NCBI GenBank assembly: GCA_018398815.1
Contig: JAFLJL010014736.1
Location: 70,636-134,635 of the forward strand
DNA: 64,000 bases
DNA from: Conus ventricosus
Taxonomy: Eukaryota > Mollusca > Gastropoda > Neogastropoda > Conidae
Direction of reading: 5' to 3'
In this document: piece by piece, positions 1-10,140 of the stretch
Numbering within the stretch: the first letter of the stretch is position 1
Layout: each line of letters starts with the position of its first letter
Program-made: the position numbers and the translations under genes
Notes under the pieces: model-generated
Database searches by the model: none
What the model was told of the DNA's origin: nothing
Seen by the model: the letters and a program-made list of their open reading frames with translations, nothing else

Positions 1-988
1 AAATCACAGTAGAAGCCAACAAAAAAACAGTAAATTATTTAGACATAACATTAGACCTTAAGGATCATACATACAAACCATATAAAAAACCTATTGACAC
101 ACCTGTCTATGTAGACATCAATAGTAACCATCCACCCTCCATCCTAAAAACCATACCTAATGGTATAAACAAAAGATTATCTAAACTGTCATGCAATGAG
201 AAAGAATTTAACAGTGCAGCAGCTGAATACCAAGAGGCGCTGAATAAAAGTGGCTACAACTACAAATTACAATATAACCCAGATAACAACATGAACAGCA
301 ACAGGAAAAACAGGAAAAGAAAAATTATATGGTATAACCCTCCATATGATGGAAGAACAAAAACTAACGTAGGGAAAGAATTCCTCAGAATCCTTAAAAC
401 ATCATTCCCAAAAGAACATGTATTATCTAAATATTCAACAAAAATACCGTCAAGCTATCATACTCGTGTATGCCCAACCTTAAAAATATAATTGATTCTT
501 CCAATAAAACCAAAAACAACACAACCAAAGAGGGTGATGAAAGGATATCTTGTAATTGCACAAAAAAAGACCAGTGCCCTCTGAACAACAAATGTCTCTA
601 CAACAACATTGTGTACCAAGCTACGGTAACAACAGACAGTGATAAAGAAACATACATAGGGATCACGGCAAACTATTTTAAAACCAGATATGCAAACCAT
701 AAACAGTCTTTCAAAAATGAAAAATATAAAAACCAAACAGAATTAAGTAAATATATTTGGAAGCTTAAAAAATAAGAAAATAGATTACAACATATCATGG
801 AAAATTATAAAAAGAGCAACACCATACAACAACATTTCTAAAAAATGCAACTTATGTACTACAGAAAAGTGGCTGATATATGTAAACCCCACCTAGCATC
901 CCTGAACTCTAAAGTAGAAATGATAAACAATTGCAGGCATAAATGGAAATCTTTGTCAGTGCACCATTCCGTGGCACGTCCCCCTTGA
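1..988 (+). pseudogene. Penelope-like retroelement, 3' part of RT plus GIY-YIG endonuclease
   Basis: Three plus-strand frames continue one another: 3-491, 470-775, and about 775 to a stop at 986-988, with shifts near 470, 775 and 875. The first frame has the RT C-terminal region of Penelope-like elements (NYLDITLDL, then SNHPPSILKTIPNGINKRLS, then IIWYNPPYD). The second has a Cys-rich linker (CNCTKKDQCPLNNKC) followed by the GIY-YIG nuclease core, seen as VYQATVTT, ETYIGIT, FKTRYANHKQSF and ELSKYIWKLK. Known: Penelope-like elements pair a telomerase-related RT with a GIY-YIG endonuclease that nicks target DNA. The RT catalytic core lies off the left edge. Three shifts in 1 kb mean a dead copy or a poor consensus. 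Family assignment is firm; clade (Neptune or Poseidon type, from the Cys linker) is a guess. Confidence 0.85.
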
Positions 989-1084
989 ACGCGCCCCAAA
1001 AAAGAAAAAACCGGCAGGCCACGTGCCGCACGCACAGAGCTCACACGCCCACACACCACAATATATAACACCGGTGGCGTGCCC

Positions 1085-1140
1085 AAATTGTATATCCTGA
1101 TGAGAGCGTTTTAGCTTGAAACAAGTTTGTAGGTTTTTTA
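1085..1140 (+). ncRNA. hammerhead-ribozyme-like motif (type I, Penelope-associated)
   Basis: The conserved core boxes are present in order: CTGATGA at 1097-1103 and GAAAC at 1118-1122. Between them AGC and GCT can pair as a short stem II. After the second box, ACAA (1121-1124) can pair with TTGT (1127-1130) as a very short stem III, followed by A1131 as the cleavage-site H nucleotide (GUA triplet). Stem I, between the bases before 1097 and after 1131, is weak and interrupted. Known: hammerheads of this minimal-stem-III form occur in the terminal repeats of Penelope-like elements. This one lies about 100 bases downstream of such an element on the same strand, which is the expected place. Activity cannot be judged from sequence. 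Confidence 0.6.
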
Positions 1141-1165
1141 ATTCTTCCATTTAAAATCCTATTTT

Positions 1166-1173
1166 AAAACTGG

Positions 1174-1220
<47 letters not shown>

Positions 1221-1221
1221 T

Positions 1222-1254
<33 letters not shown>
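1166..1254. repeat. (AT)n microsatellite
   Basis: Nearly pure TA dinucleotides with a few AA or TAA interruptions, between the Penelope-like fragment and the TG...CA segment that follows. Confidence 0.9.
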
Positions 1255-1490
1255 TGTGACGGGTCTCCGACGCTCCCCCTCGTTATTAAAATATGATTTT
1301 CATATTCAGGGATGCAGGGGTTATAGACAGAAGTATTTATGCTTTCACAACCAAAATGCGCTCTCGCATAGGCCACACGCACTCTGTCACTCACATCGGG
1401 CCCGCACAAAGGTGACGGGAAACCAATAACATTTCATAGAAAATAATCAACTTTATTTAACTTGACTCCGAGCCCCCACCCGTCACTACA
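1255..1490 (-). mobile_element. possible solo LTR or short TIR element
   Basis: The 236-bp segment starts TGTGACGGGT and ends ACCCGTCACTACA, so it has TG...CA ends and an inverted 9-10 bp terminal match (GTGACGGGT / ACCCGTCAC). Read on the minus strand it contains an AATAAA signal near 1456. Either a small solo LTR or a short inverted-repeat transposon would fit. No second copy is in the window and no polypurine tract or primer site is convincing, so confidence is low. Confidence 0.3.
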
Positions 1491-3263
1491 CAACACAACT
1501 ATCTGTATCATACAACAATGTAAACAGCATAGGCCTACAGACAATTTCATAAATCGCATCCCCTGTTCTTCAGTTATTCTTACTTAGCCAGGAAAGACAA
1601 TATTCCACTAATCCGTTGCACACGTATAACCTTAAGAGCAAATAAAGCGTTCATAACTTGCCAGCATTCCTTGGTTGACCGTCAGTTTCTCTCATGCCAC
1701 TGTGCGACCACGATCTGAAGCTGCCACACTGTTGTGTCCTCCCGATTGGCCAAACCCCAGTTGGGGACACTGGCAACGTAGCTTGAGTCACACCCTCACA
1801 CCGAGTCTCCCGGACTCCACCACACTTCGCCCTCTCCACGGAAAGGGCTCCTGTCGGCCTCTCCCACAGGTTCTTCTCTGGCTGCAAACACCCCACCGTT
1901 GTCTGGCAGCTCCCTGTCTAGGCTCCAACAGGCGACACGTCTTGCTGTCGACCGTCCCCACACGGGAGACAATTCTTCTCGTCGTCGGCTCCGAGGCTAC
2001 AGCAACCTACACTGTCTTACGTCCCCACCCAGGAGACAACAAGGCGACAGCTAACCTCTGCTTCATGCTGTATTTTCTTGAGCCCTCAGCAAGACGGGCG
2101 AGTTCACTTTCCCTTAAGTAAGTCACACACTCCCTGGTTTTTCCAAGCAGCTTATATTCATTCTCAAACAAGAGAGAAACCCGAGTTTCACTGGCTCGAC
2201 CAATGGAATCACTGGCACACACACATCACCCGATTTGTACCAATAATATCCCCAAGTTATTTTTATTCACCAATGGAATCACTAGTCACCTACACATACA
2301 CACACACAACAGCTGCTAGCGCTAACCAAGACTTGGGTACCAGTAGTTAATGCATAACCTCCTATTCAAACTCATGTTCGATTCCCCGAAGCTACCCATT
2401 GTACTAACAGCCTGGACTTCTCTACCAGCCATGACTGATGCTTCAAGTATTTACTACCTCTATAGATAACAAGGTGCAAATCACTCAATAGGCCGAAGCC
2501 TTCCATTCATTCCTCAGAACAGGGACGACTGAATGGTCGCTGTACTCTGCCTGCAGGCTGACGGTCACCTACCCGTGACGGTCACCTGACACGATCGCCT
2601 TCCATTCAGGCCCACTGGAGAACCCAGTGAATAGCCAGCCAGTGGTCGGACTGGACACTCCTCTACCCAGGACCAGCAGGTCGGCAACTCCTTGTCATTA
2701 TCCCTCGGACATGCGAAACACTTCCCAGTAACTCTCCCCCCTTCAGTATGCGACTCGGGGTATTCCCCCATGGTGATGCCTGAATTCGCACACTTGAAGA
2801 ACCCAAGGACTTGCTCTCAACAACAGCAAAACTACCCTCAATTTGCCTAAATGCTCGAGAACATTCGGCCGACTCATGACACCCCCGTACCTAAGAATGT
2901 TGTTCCAATCAACATTTCCTCCAGGACGAATGTTCTCCAATTGGATAAAACAAACTCAATTGCATGGGTCGATTTAACAGTACTACCCCTATGCTTCAAG
3001 ACATCACTTCCATCAACATCTCTAGCATGGATAATGTACCTAATTAAAGGCAATAAATCAATTAGATAATCCATAGATCACTCTTTGGTCAGTCATAAAC
3101 AACTGTACACAACATTTAACTCTAAACTGGCCCACATATAATCCAACTCTCTCTATAGCGTTAGCTATCAGCATGTCCATACCTATTAATTAATCATTCC
3201 ATTCACTTCTAATATAGCACAACCATAATTGGCACAAGATCCAAATCCAGGAGTATGGCCTAT
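1491..3263. other. stretch with no recognised gene
   Basis: I find no coding region I can support. The sequence is of mixed composition with short open frames on both strands, a small direct repeat around CAATGGAATCAC (about 2201 and 2269) and duplicated GTGACGGTCACC-like words (about 2560-2590). A minus-strand stretch at 2743-3074 has two overlapping open frames of 65-66 residues, but they match no family I know. Confidence 0.6.
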
Positions 3264-3350
3264 AGAGAACGGGGAAATGTTCATTCTGACTCATCCGCTC
3301 AAAACCAGTTTTGAGCGGATGACGCCAGAATGAATATTTCCCCGTTCTCT
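3264..3350. repeat. 87-bp near-perfect palindrome at the element edge
   Basis: AGAGAACGGGGAAAT at 3264 is answered by ATTTCCCCGTTCTCT ending at 3350. The inner arms CATCCGCTCAAAAC and GTTTTGAGCGGATG meet at about 3306, with only a central CA left unpaired. One single-base offset and a few mismatches occur between inner and outer arms. The palindrome ends 82 bases before the stop codon of the ATPase gene, the outermost recognised gene of the Polinton-like element. It could be the element's terminal repeat folded back on itself, a resolved hairpin-end junction, or an unrelated foldback MITE. Confidence 0.8.
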
Positions 3351-3432
3351 GACAAGTAAGACTTCAACAATGAATTAAAAATGATAATCCATCACACATT
3401 CTCTTTCAATAACCAAAAAAAATAACGATTAT

Positions 3433-4044
3433 CTACAAACAAACATACTGTGTAGGGATATCCGTTTTCAATACTAATTTACAAAACTTTTCAGACTGTA
3501 GTTTTGCTTCAATCCTTTGTTTTTCTTGGTTGTTTTTAATAACATTATTTTCGCGCATACATTCATCAAATGCGTCTTTGTCTTCATGTGAAATAAAACT
3601 ACAGTTTTTAACTGTTCTCTAAAGTCTTTTAAAACCGCGTTATATTTTTGACATAAAATCCACACACTTATTCCAGCATGTCTTCCACTGAAGGCTAGTT
3701 TTGACAAAGTGTTTCTCTTTTTAACTATGTCTTTTTCTGCTGAACAGTCATCTATAATAAATAGCGTCTGCGTTCCTTTAAACGCTCTATAAAAGTATTC
3801 TAAAGACTCACTCAGTTTTATTGCTAGGATCAACTAAATATATGTCATCATCTGTCCATATAAACCTTCTATCATGATATGCTTTGTTAAATTCAAGTGT
3901 TGGACAGAAAATTACAATATAATCAAAATTATAGCGATAAACTGTTTGTAATAGGTCGAGGACAAATATTGTTTTTCCACAACCAGTTTGTCCACAAATT
4001 AATGAACAATGAGGGGTTTTTGTCATAAAGTTTAACTGCTCCAT
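3433..4044 (-). pseudogene. packaging ATPase (A32/FtsK-like) of the Polinton-like element
   Basis: The N-terminal frame (4044 to about 3810) has the Walker A loop GQTGCGKT at about residues 18-25, then FDYIVIFCPTLEFNKAY. A second frame (about 3833 to 3474) carries Walker B as TLFIIDDCSAEK, then LAFSGRHAGISVWILCQKYN and FREQLKTVVLFH. A third frame leads to a stop at 3433-3435. The shifts lie near 3820 and 3560. Known: this P-loop ATPase family pumps DNA into preformed icosahedral capsids of double-jelly-roll viruses. Length without shifts would be about 200 residues, normal for Polintons. The start codon follows the upstream gene's probable stop by only 16 bp, as in a compact viral transcription block. 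Confidence 0.88.
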
Positions 4045-4060
4045 AGTTTTATAACAGAAT

Positions 4061-4917
4061 TTAATCTAATCCAGTTATTATATTTATCATACTCTCTGTT
4101 AGAACTTGTTCAGTGTAATAAAACCCTATGAGGCCTAAATGTGTAAGATTAATCCAATTCAATTCTGTAAGATTGTTTCTATTTAAGTCAACATTGATTT
4201 TGTTGCTTGTTGTTATGACCTTAATATCTCACCATTGTGAAGAACGACGATGGTAACTTTAAGGCGTTTAATGTCTAAGTTTTGCCAGCTAATATTAATT
4301 CCTTTTATAAGGACGTCACTAACGCCCACAACCCCATCCCTTTCCTTATCTTTTAAGACAGAAATTTTAAATATCATTGTGAACGTGTCTCCTAATTTCC
4401 TGTGCGGAAAGAACTGTAATTTTGTAGAAGCTTCCTTTAAAACCGTTTCTCTTCTGTGGAGGATGTACTGTTTTTTCCCATACGGCGTTATTTCAATCTC
4501 TTTCCGACTATTGTCCTCTGGCATAAGACTTACATGTAAAGGGCCAGAGTTGAATGCTTTTCTGAAACTTTTTTGACGGCTAAAAAATGTAAATGGGCTT
4601 ATGAATTCAAATTTTATTTCCCATTCTAAATATGGTTCTAAGTGCCATTTGCTGTCAGGTTTTCGAACTATTTTATATTCATACTGGCCAGCATTATTTG
4701 CTTCTACATTGCGTAGTTGTTCTAGTTTAGGAAACCTTTTGCTGTCGCCAACCTCTTTGCGTTTATAATCACCATCTTTAGTGTACTCAAAACCATACAA
4801 AGCGCCTATTTCACCGTTCTGTTCAAAGTCCGCAACGTCTGCAAGGTCTTTTAATTCTAAGGTTATACACCTCACAGGCGCTAATGTAACTCCTGATTCT
4901 TCTGGCCCGCGCGACAT
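4061..4917 (-). CDS. element-encoded structural-type protein, function unknown
   Basis: An intact frame of 234 codons runs 4917-4213. It is rich in beta-strand-like segments such as WEIKFEFISPFTFF, GPLHVSLMPED and FTMIFKISV. A second frame, beginning just before the stop at 4213, stays open to a stop at 4061-4063 and contains a hydrophobic patch (LGLIGFYYTE). I infer that the true gene is about 285 codons with one base gained near 4225, and that it ends 16 bp before the ATPase start. It lies between the ATPase and a penton-like gene, where Polintons keep capsid genes, so a capsid or capsid-associated role is plausible. I see no motif that proves this and do not assign it as major capsid protein. 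Confidence 0.7.
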
Positions 4918-4941
4918 TATTTTTTAGAACAGCTAATTATT

Positions 4942-5624
4942 TTACTTCCAAACAATGTGCAGGTTATCACATTTCACGACTTTTCCTGTTTTGTCTGCAA
5001 TTTTTATATTAAATGATCCGACCCTCCCACAAACTAATCTTTTAAACTGTAAATTAGGGAATTGTATAATTTCATAATCGCAATATGCAGCTTTCCCTGA
5101 TGGAAGAGCTCTTAAAACAGTTGAGGGCCTTCCATCATATAAGTTTTCATCAGTGCTCAGCTCATCCAAATGAACATAGAGTAATGAATGTAATGCAAGA
5201 TCGAGCGATTTTCCCCCTCATAAGTAGTTTTTGTTGGTGTAACTCTAAATCTATGATTGTCAGCTGCAAAGCCTAACATTTTAGCTAGCTCTTTATCAAA
5301 ATAGTAACCTACTTCTTCTTCAGGCTTGAATGTTAACATTGTTTTTAGATTTGCATTGTTAAGTTTGAGAGTAATGTCGAAGTTACTCATTGCTTCTTTT
5401 AGTGAGCAAAACCCGTAATAACCATCAGGTATTGTTAACTGGCTAACTTTGGTCCCTGTTTTGTCAATTTTTTTAATCTTATTATTCTTCTTCGATTCAC
5501 TTATATTAAACCATACAACTTTGTAAAATATTTCATGAAGTGCAACCATTCTGCTTCCGCAATTGTTATCAATAGCATGTTCTAAAAACGAAGGACGGTC
5601 TTGAGTTGTTATTGTTACAAACAT
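4942..5624 (-). pseudogene. putative minor capsid (penton-like) protein
   Basis: Two overlapping minus-strand frames, 5624-5157 and 5169-4942, join through one shift near 5165 and would give about 225 residues. The middle has PDGYYGFCSLKEA followed by alternating polar/hydrophobic strands. The second frame has GRPSTVLRALPSGKAA, then QFKRLVCGRVGSFNIKI and a final KVVKCDNLHIVWK. This layout (a PGYY-type turn, then a segment starting LL/VLR, then a closing segment on ligand-like strands) resembles minor capsid or vertex proteins of Polintons, but only by general pattern. The start is chosen because its ATG faces a plus-strand ATG across 18 bp. Confidence 0.55.
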
Positions 5625-5642
5625 TTTTTAAACGAAATAAAA
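5625..5642. promoter_or_regulatory. 18-bp divergent start-to-start spacer
   Basis: Only 18 A/T-rich bases separate the minus-strand ATG ending at 5624 from the plus-strand ATG at 5643. A shared bidirectional promoter must lie here or inside the two coding regions. The second divergent pair of this element (15594-15630) has a longer spacer. Confidence 0.5.
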
Positions 5643-6860
5643 ATGAGTGCATTCAAATATACTAATGCAAAATATCAAAATATTCTGTTGGGCCGCACTA
5701 CAATCTTAAAAATATAACAACTGACGCCCTTGTCATTTCTGTGACCCAGACTGACACCTTTCAAGTAAAGGTGAGTACTCCATTAAGCAGATATCTTAAC
5801 CCCCCTATTAAAAAAAGACTACATCGCGAAAGTGTGGTTCAGTCATCCGATGCAGTTTTATCAGAACCAGTTAAACTTTGCTGTGTTTTGTGCATTAACT
5901 GGAGTGGAGTGTCGTATACTGATCATTTAAATCACCCTGATCCTTTGGTGAGGTCAGTGTATAGATTTCATTTCTATTACACCTTCAGACGTATTTTGAC
6001 TGAACTGCAAGCACCATTACCAAATGACAAACCGTTTAATCCATTCAGCAACAGAATAGACATGAAGGCTTTTGAAAGGATCTGTAACGAATTTAATATT
6101 AATGTTAAGACAGACTTTAGACAAAAGTTGGATCTTAATCATGGCTTAGGCACCCCTTATCTTTGGGCGTGCACAGAAAGTATAACTATGACTGGAATCC
6201 TCCTTACACATCTTTCTCTTCAGGCACAGGCGTTCACCTCGGGTCCATAGAGCAAGAGCATAAAACAGCATGGACAACATTTATCTTAGACACTTCTAAG
6301 GGCCTAACTAAAGCAGGAATAGAACGAATAAACGACTCTATTCGTACTTACGTTTGGTGTTTGCTAGTTCGCAAGCACAGGCAAGATCGAGCATAACTGA
6401 TCCTTCTACTGGCTTTGATGCACAAAAACAGTACTTGGCAAATTTAGAGGACGCCATTAATTCTACAGTTGATTTGCCTTCAAGTATTAAAAGGTACCAA
6501 CATGTTTTACAATTTGCAAGATCGAAAGTAGACTTTGCTGTTGGCACTGGTTTATACATGCTACCTTCTGACCTCAGACTCCAGGTAGGAACAATAATGA
6601 ACTACAACAATGAAATCCTTGTGGCGGGCAATGAACAGAAGGTTGGGCAAAACGACATAAATTCTGAGCCTGTAATATTACAAACAATAAAAAAACAAGA
6701 TGACCCCCCAAAAATAAGTCATCCAATCCCCGAGGTCCAAAGCCTAAAAACCGTTGAAGACCGCGAAGTCAAAAATAATGACCATGAATATGAAAAGACA
6801 GCGCTTGTTTTTGGATTAACTTGCTTAGGATTACTTGGTCTTTATTTTGCTAAATATTAA
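5643..6860 (+). pseudogene. element-conserved ~400-residue protein with C-terminal membrane anchor
   Basis: The reading starts MSAFKYTNAKYQNILLG at 5643, then moves through frames 5741-6250, 6163-6396 and 6354-6860, with shifts near 5710, 5880-5950, 6165 and 6360. Recognisable segments are RFHFYYTFRRILTELQ, NRIDMKAFERICNEFNI, SKGLTKAGIERINDSIRTYV, SSIKRYQHVLQFARSKVDFA and SDLRLQVGTIMNYNNEI. The last 20 residues are a hydrophobic helix (ALVFGLTCLGLLGLYFAKY), a typical tail anchor. I recall similar uncharacterised proteins in coral and hydra Polinton-type elements, so conservation is likely, but no function is known to me. It is transcribed divergently from the penton-like gene. It could be a capsid-associated or membrane-remodelling protein. 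Confidence 0.7.
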
Positions 6861-6877
6861 CCCAACTATTAAGAGAA

Positions 6878-7254
6878 CTAATGTCCATAAGTGCTCGGCC
6901 ATAAGCCAACTACTTTGCTTGCAGTAGACAAAAGCCAGCTAACAACACCCCCTAATATACCCGGTAAAGCGTCCATGGCTTTACTAGCTAATTTTTTTAA
7001 TAAACCCGCAAGATGATCAAGCTGTTTTTTTACCCATGATTTATCAGGGGGTGATGGAGGCGATGGTGGTGGAGGCACTGGACTTTGACCACCGCCGCCA
7101 GTAATAGCCAACACCAGTGTACTTTTGCAAACCCAAAGGGCGTTATAACCCCGCTAATGTGACTCCCTGCCCCCTTAAACAGCGTCGTATTCTTTGCTAG
7201 GGTTTTGGTTTTCATATAAATTTTTTTTGGATTTTTCTCTTTCTTTTCGCTCAC
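6878..7254 (-). pseudogene. C-terminal part of a proline-rich, amphipathic-helix element protein
   Basis: The readable frame 7114-6878 has a glycine stretch, a proline-rich linker (PVPPPPSPPSPPDKSW), then an amphipathic helix (LDHLAGLLKKLASKAMDAL) and a hydrophobic region (GILGGVVSWLLSTASKVVGL) near its end. An upstream frame (7254-7030) contributes the sequence before a shift near 7110. The pattern suggests a membrane-active or lytic-peptide-like tail, as seen for protein-VI-type minor capsid proteins, but that is inference from composition only. The start is lost in the corrupted region beyond 7254. It ends 18 bp beyond the convergent plus-strand gene. Confidence 0.5.
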
Positions 7255-10140
7255 TTGATTTTTGTAATTTTTCTCGGTTTGTATTAAAACCTTCTATCTA
7301 GCTAATCTTTCTATATAAGGTAAACTATCTTTTTCATTCTTTCTTTAATCTCAGCCTAATTTGGGCGCCCGTCAGCATCGCAATTTTTTCTTTTTTTTTT
7401 TCTAAAAACGCTCCTTTATTTTCAGTTAGTTTTGCAAATTGTTTAATTTCCCCATTGATGGTTTTTAAAAGCACGATCGGGCAAATAATTCCGCATGGGC
7501 AGCGGTGGACGAGTATTGTATTTAAGCTGTTTTTTTCTGAAAAAGTGGTTTCCTCTATTGTTTTTGTTTTTTTGTCGCTGTTTGACAAAACTTATTTCCT
7601 GTTTTCTTTTGGTTATTTGTTGGGTTCTTTTTTTATGTTTTTTAAAAGGGAAACAACTTCGTCCGGATCTAATTTTGGTTTTGTAAAGCAAGGTGATTTC
7701 GCTCGCTTGCACTGACCTTTTTCTAATTGTACCCCCGCTTAAAACCTTGATGGGGCCGTTTTTCGTAAGCGGAACAGTTCTCCTTTTTCGTTTTTAAATA
7801 CAAATGGTTACTTTAGTTCAAAATCACAGGGGATAAGTTTTGGGAGGGTCTATCCCCAACTTTGGGTTTTTATCTGACCTTACTTCTGTTAATTCACGCC
7901 TTTTTTGCCCTTCTACTAATTCACATGCAATAAGCCCCGAGCGATGTTGTACCAAAGGAGTCATTTCACTCATGTCGTCTCCAGGGTCTAAAAACAATAA
8001 TCTTCTTCACCTCAAAGCCGCCATTTTTTTTAAATAATTAACTTTTTATTTGTTTTAAAAAAATGTCACAAGCATAGGCTCGATTCTTTACCCGCATAGA
8101 AGACTGAAAAACCCTTTTTTGTGAAGGAAATAACGGAAATTACGTTCCAAATAATCCATCACATTGTCAGATCAAAATTCCCTTTCTGCAAATTTTCCAG
8201 ACAACGATGAAGGATTTTGCCAGGGTCTGCGCAAATTACTTTAAAAAATAGAACTCGAATGGGAAACACCCCCCAAAAACGGGACAGTTGTCCAAACCCT
8301 GGGACGGGAAATTTCGTTAAAAAAATTTTCCCTATAAAACTTGGGGGCAAAAAATTTTTTCTTTACACAATGCGCCCTTTTTTTTAAACCTTTTTTCTGA
8401 TATGGCTAATTTAGAATAAAAGGGGCCGTCTTGCTTTTAAAAAGGGAAAGAAATGAAAAGAAACAAAAACAAAGAATGGGCGCCCAGATGTAATAAACCC
8501 GGCAAAATATGGGGCGTAAATTTTTGCGTAGGGAAATCGTTTTTTTTCCTTCCCTTAGTTTTTTGGATTTGTTAAAACCATGCCCCATATTTTCAAGAGC
8601 ATTAAAAGCGACTGTCAATGAATTTAATTTTTTAACAAATTTAAAAACTGTTATCAGATAAAACAACACTAAAAGAAAAAGTAAAAAGCTTTCGGACACC
8701 TCGTTAGAGTTTGACGTTTGTTAGAAACCCTTTTTTTACCCAAGGCTGATTGACCCAACAAAATGGGTAAAAAAAATTAAAAAATTTAAATTACGAAAGA
8801 GTGTTTTATCATACAAAAAATCCCAAAGAAAGGGCCGACGCATAGGGAATTTTTTTATTTTTAAAGCGTTTTCAGCAAGACGTTTTTAAAGGTATTTTTT
8901 TTGCTGTGTGAAGATAAAAACCCCATTTGAAAGGGGAAGTAAAAAGTTTTTTTAACCCTAAAAAAAACAAAAAAAAATTTGTTCGATTGGGGGCTTTCCT
9001 AACCAAATTTTACGCAAGCGGGTTTAAAAACCTTATCAACTTTTTTGCCCGAAAAAAAAAATTTGTTTGGGGGTGGGAGGTGTAGAAGTCCAACATAGAC
9101 CTTGTGTCTAAAGATCACACCCACAATGTTAACTCGATGATTATTTAAAAAACAAAATAGGGCCCCTTATGGATTGCCCAAAGGGTCAACAAAGGAAAAT
9201 CAGTTACAGGAACCGGGAAACTTTTTAAGAGAAAAAATAAACTTTAAAAATTTGATAAAAAAAAAGAAGGCGAAAAACCCCCTTTAAGCCCCTTTTTTTA
9301 AAAAATAATGATCCCCCCCCTGAAATTGAAGAAAACCCGTTAAAAAATATACAAAAACAAAATTTTTTTTTTTTTTTTAAAAAAGCATGCCCTGTTTCGG
9401 TTTTTTTCCAAAAGCGTCTAATCCCCCAGAAAAAGGGGTTTGTAAAAAACCCGACAAAAAAAAACTTTCAGTTTAAACCCCAAAAATTACACAAATCTAA
9501 AAAAACTAGGGGCAAGACCTTTCAAAATACAGAAAAACCCAAACGAAGGTATTCTGCTTGCCTTTAATGCTGTTACATATTTAAAATACTGGAAAAACCC
9601 AACTATAAGTGCTCTATCAGCGGGAAAACGAGTGTTGGTCCCCTTAGCAACAGGTTTGGTGAAAACCCGCACCCTTTAACCTCTGGGGCGGTTTGTTTTT
9701 AGCTCTTGGCCTGTGCTCATTAGCTGTAAGTTTTCCCCGCAAAAAAATAAAAAATAAACTCCAAAACACACACCCAGGGTTTTCAAACTAAAAACACAAA
9801 ACTTATTTCCTTAAAACTGACAATAAATAAAGCACTAACTACTCAAACATCACGGATGAAGAATTTAGGTCCCTTTTCAGACTGATTTTTTAGGACTATA
9901 AAAGACAAAAGTTTGTCTTCAAAAAAAGGCACGGACAACTTTTTCTCAACAGCCAGACACCGATCAATAAAAAAAGGAAAAAGTTTAAAAAAAAAATAAA
10001 CGAGACATTAAAAAACCCGTTTTTAAACAGCCCACAAATTTAAAAACGCCAAAGGGTGTTTTTACTTAAATTTTTTGATCCAAGCACAAAAGACCGTTGA
10101 AATTGATTCGGGTTAAAATTTTTTTTTTTTAAATTTTAAA
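7255..10140. other. corrupted interior of Polinton-like copy A
   Basis: No intact gene can be read. Homopolymers are abnormally common (runs of a, t, g and c of 4-9 bases every few bases) and frames rarely stay open for 60 codons. Fragments show coding origin. On the minus strand, about 8020-7340 carries pieces such as LVQHRSGLIACELVEGQKRR. On the plus strand, about 9545-9680 carries FNAVTYLKYWKNPTISAL. An A/T-rich divergent spacer may sit near 8020-8060, between a minus-strand ATG (about 8020) and a plus-strand ATG (about 8063). The missing major capsid or protease gene, if present, should be here. Confidence 0.6.

Noticed and set aside
458..736. 92-codon minus frame inside the Penelope-like fragment
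   Set aside because: Shadow of the plus-strand GIY-YIG coding region.
3264..3350. Palindrome as a Rho-independent terminator
   Set aside because: Eukaryotic context, no T run after the stem, and far too long a stem.
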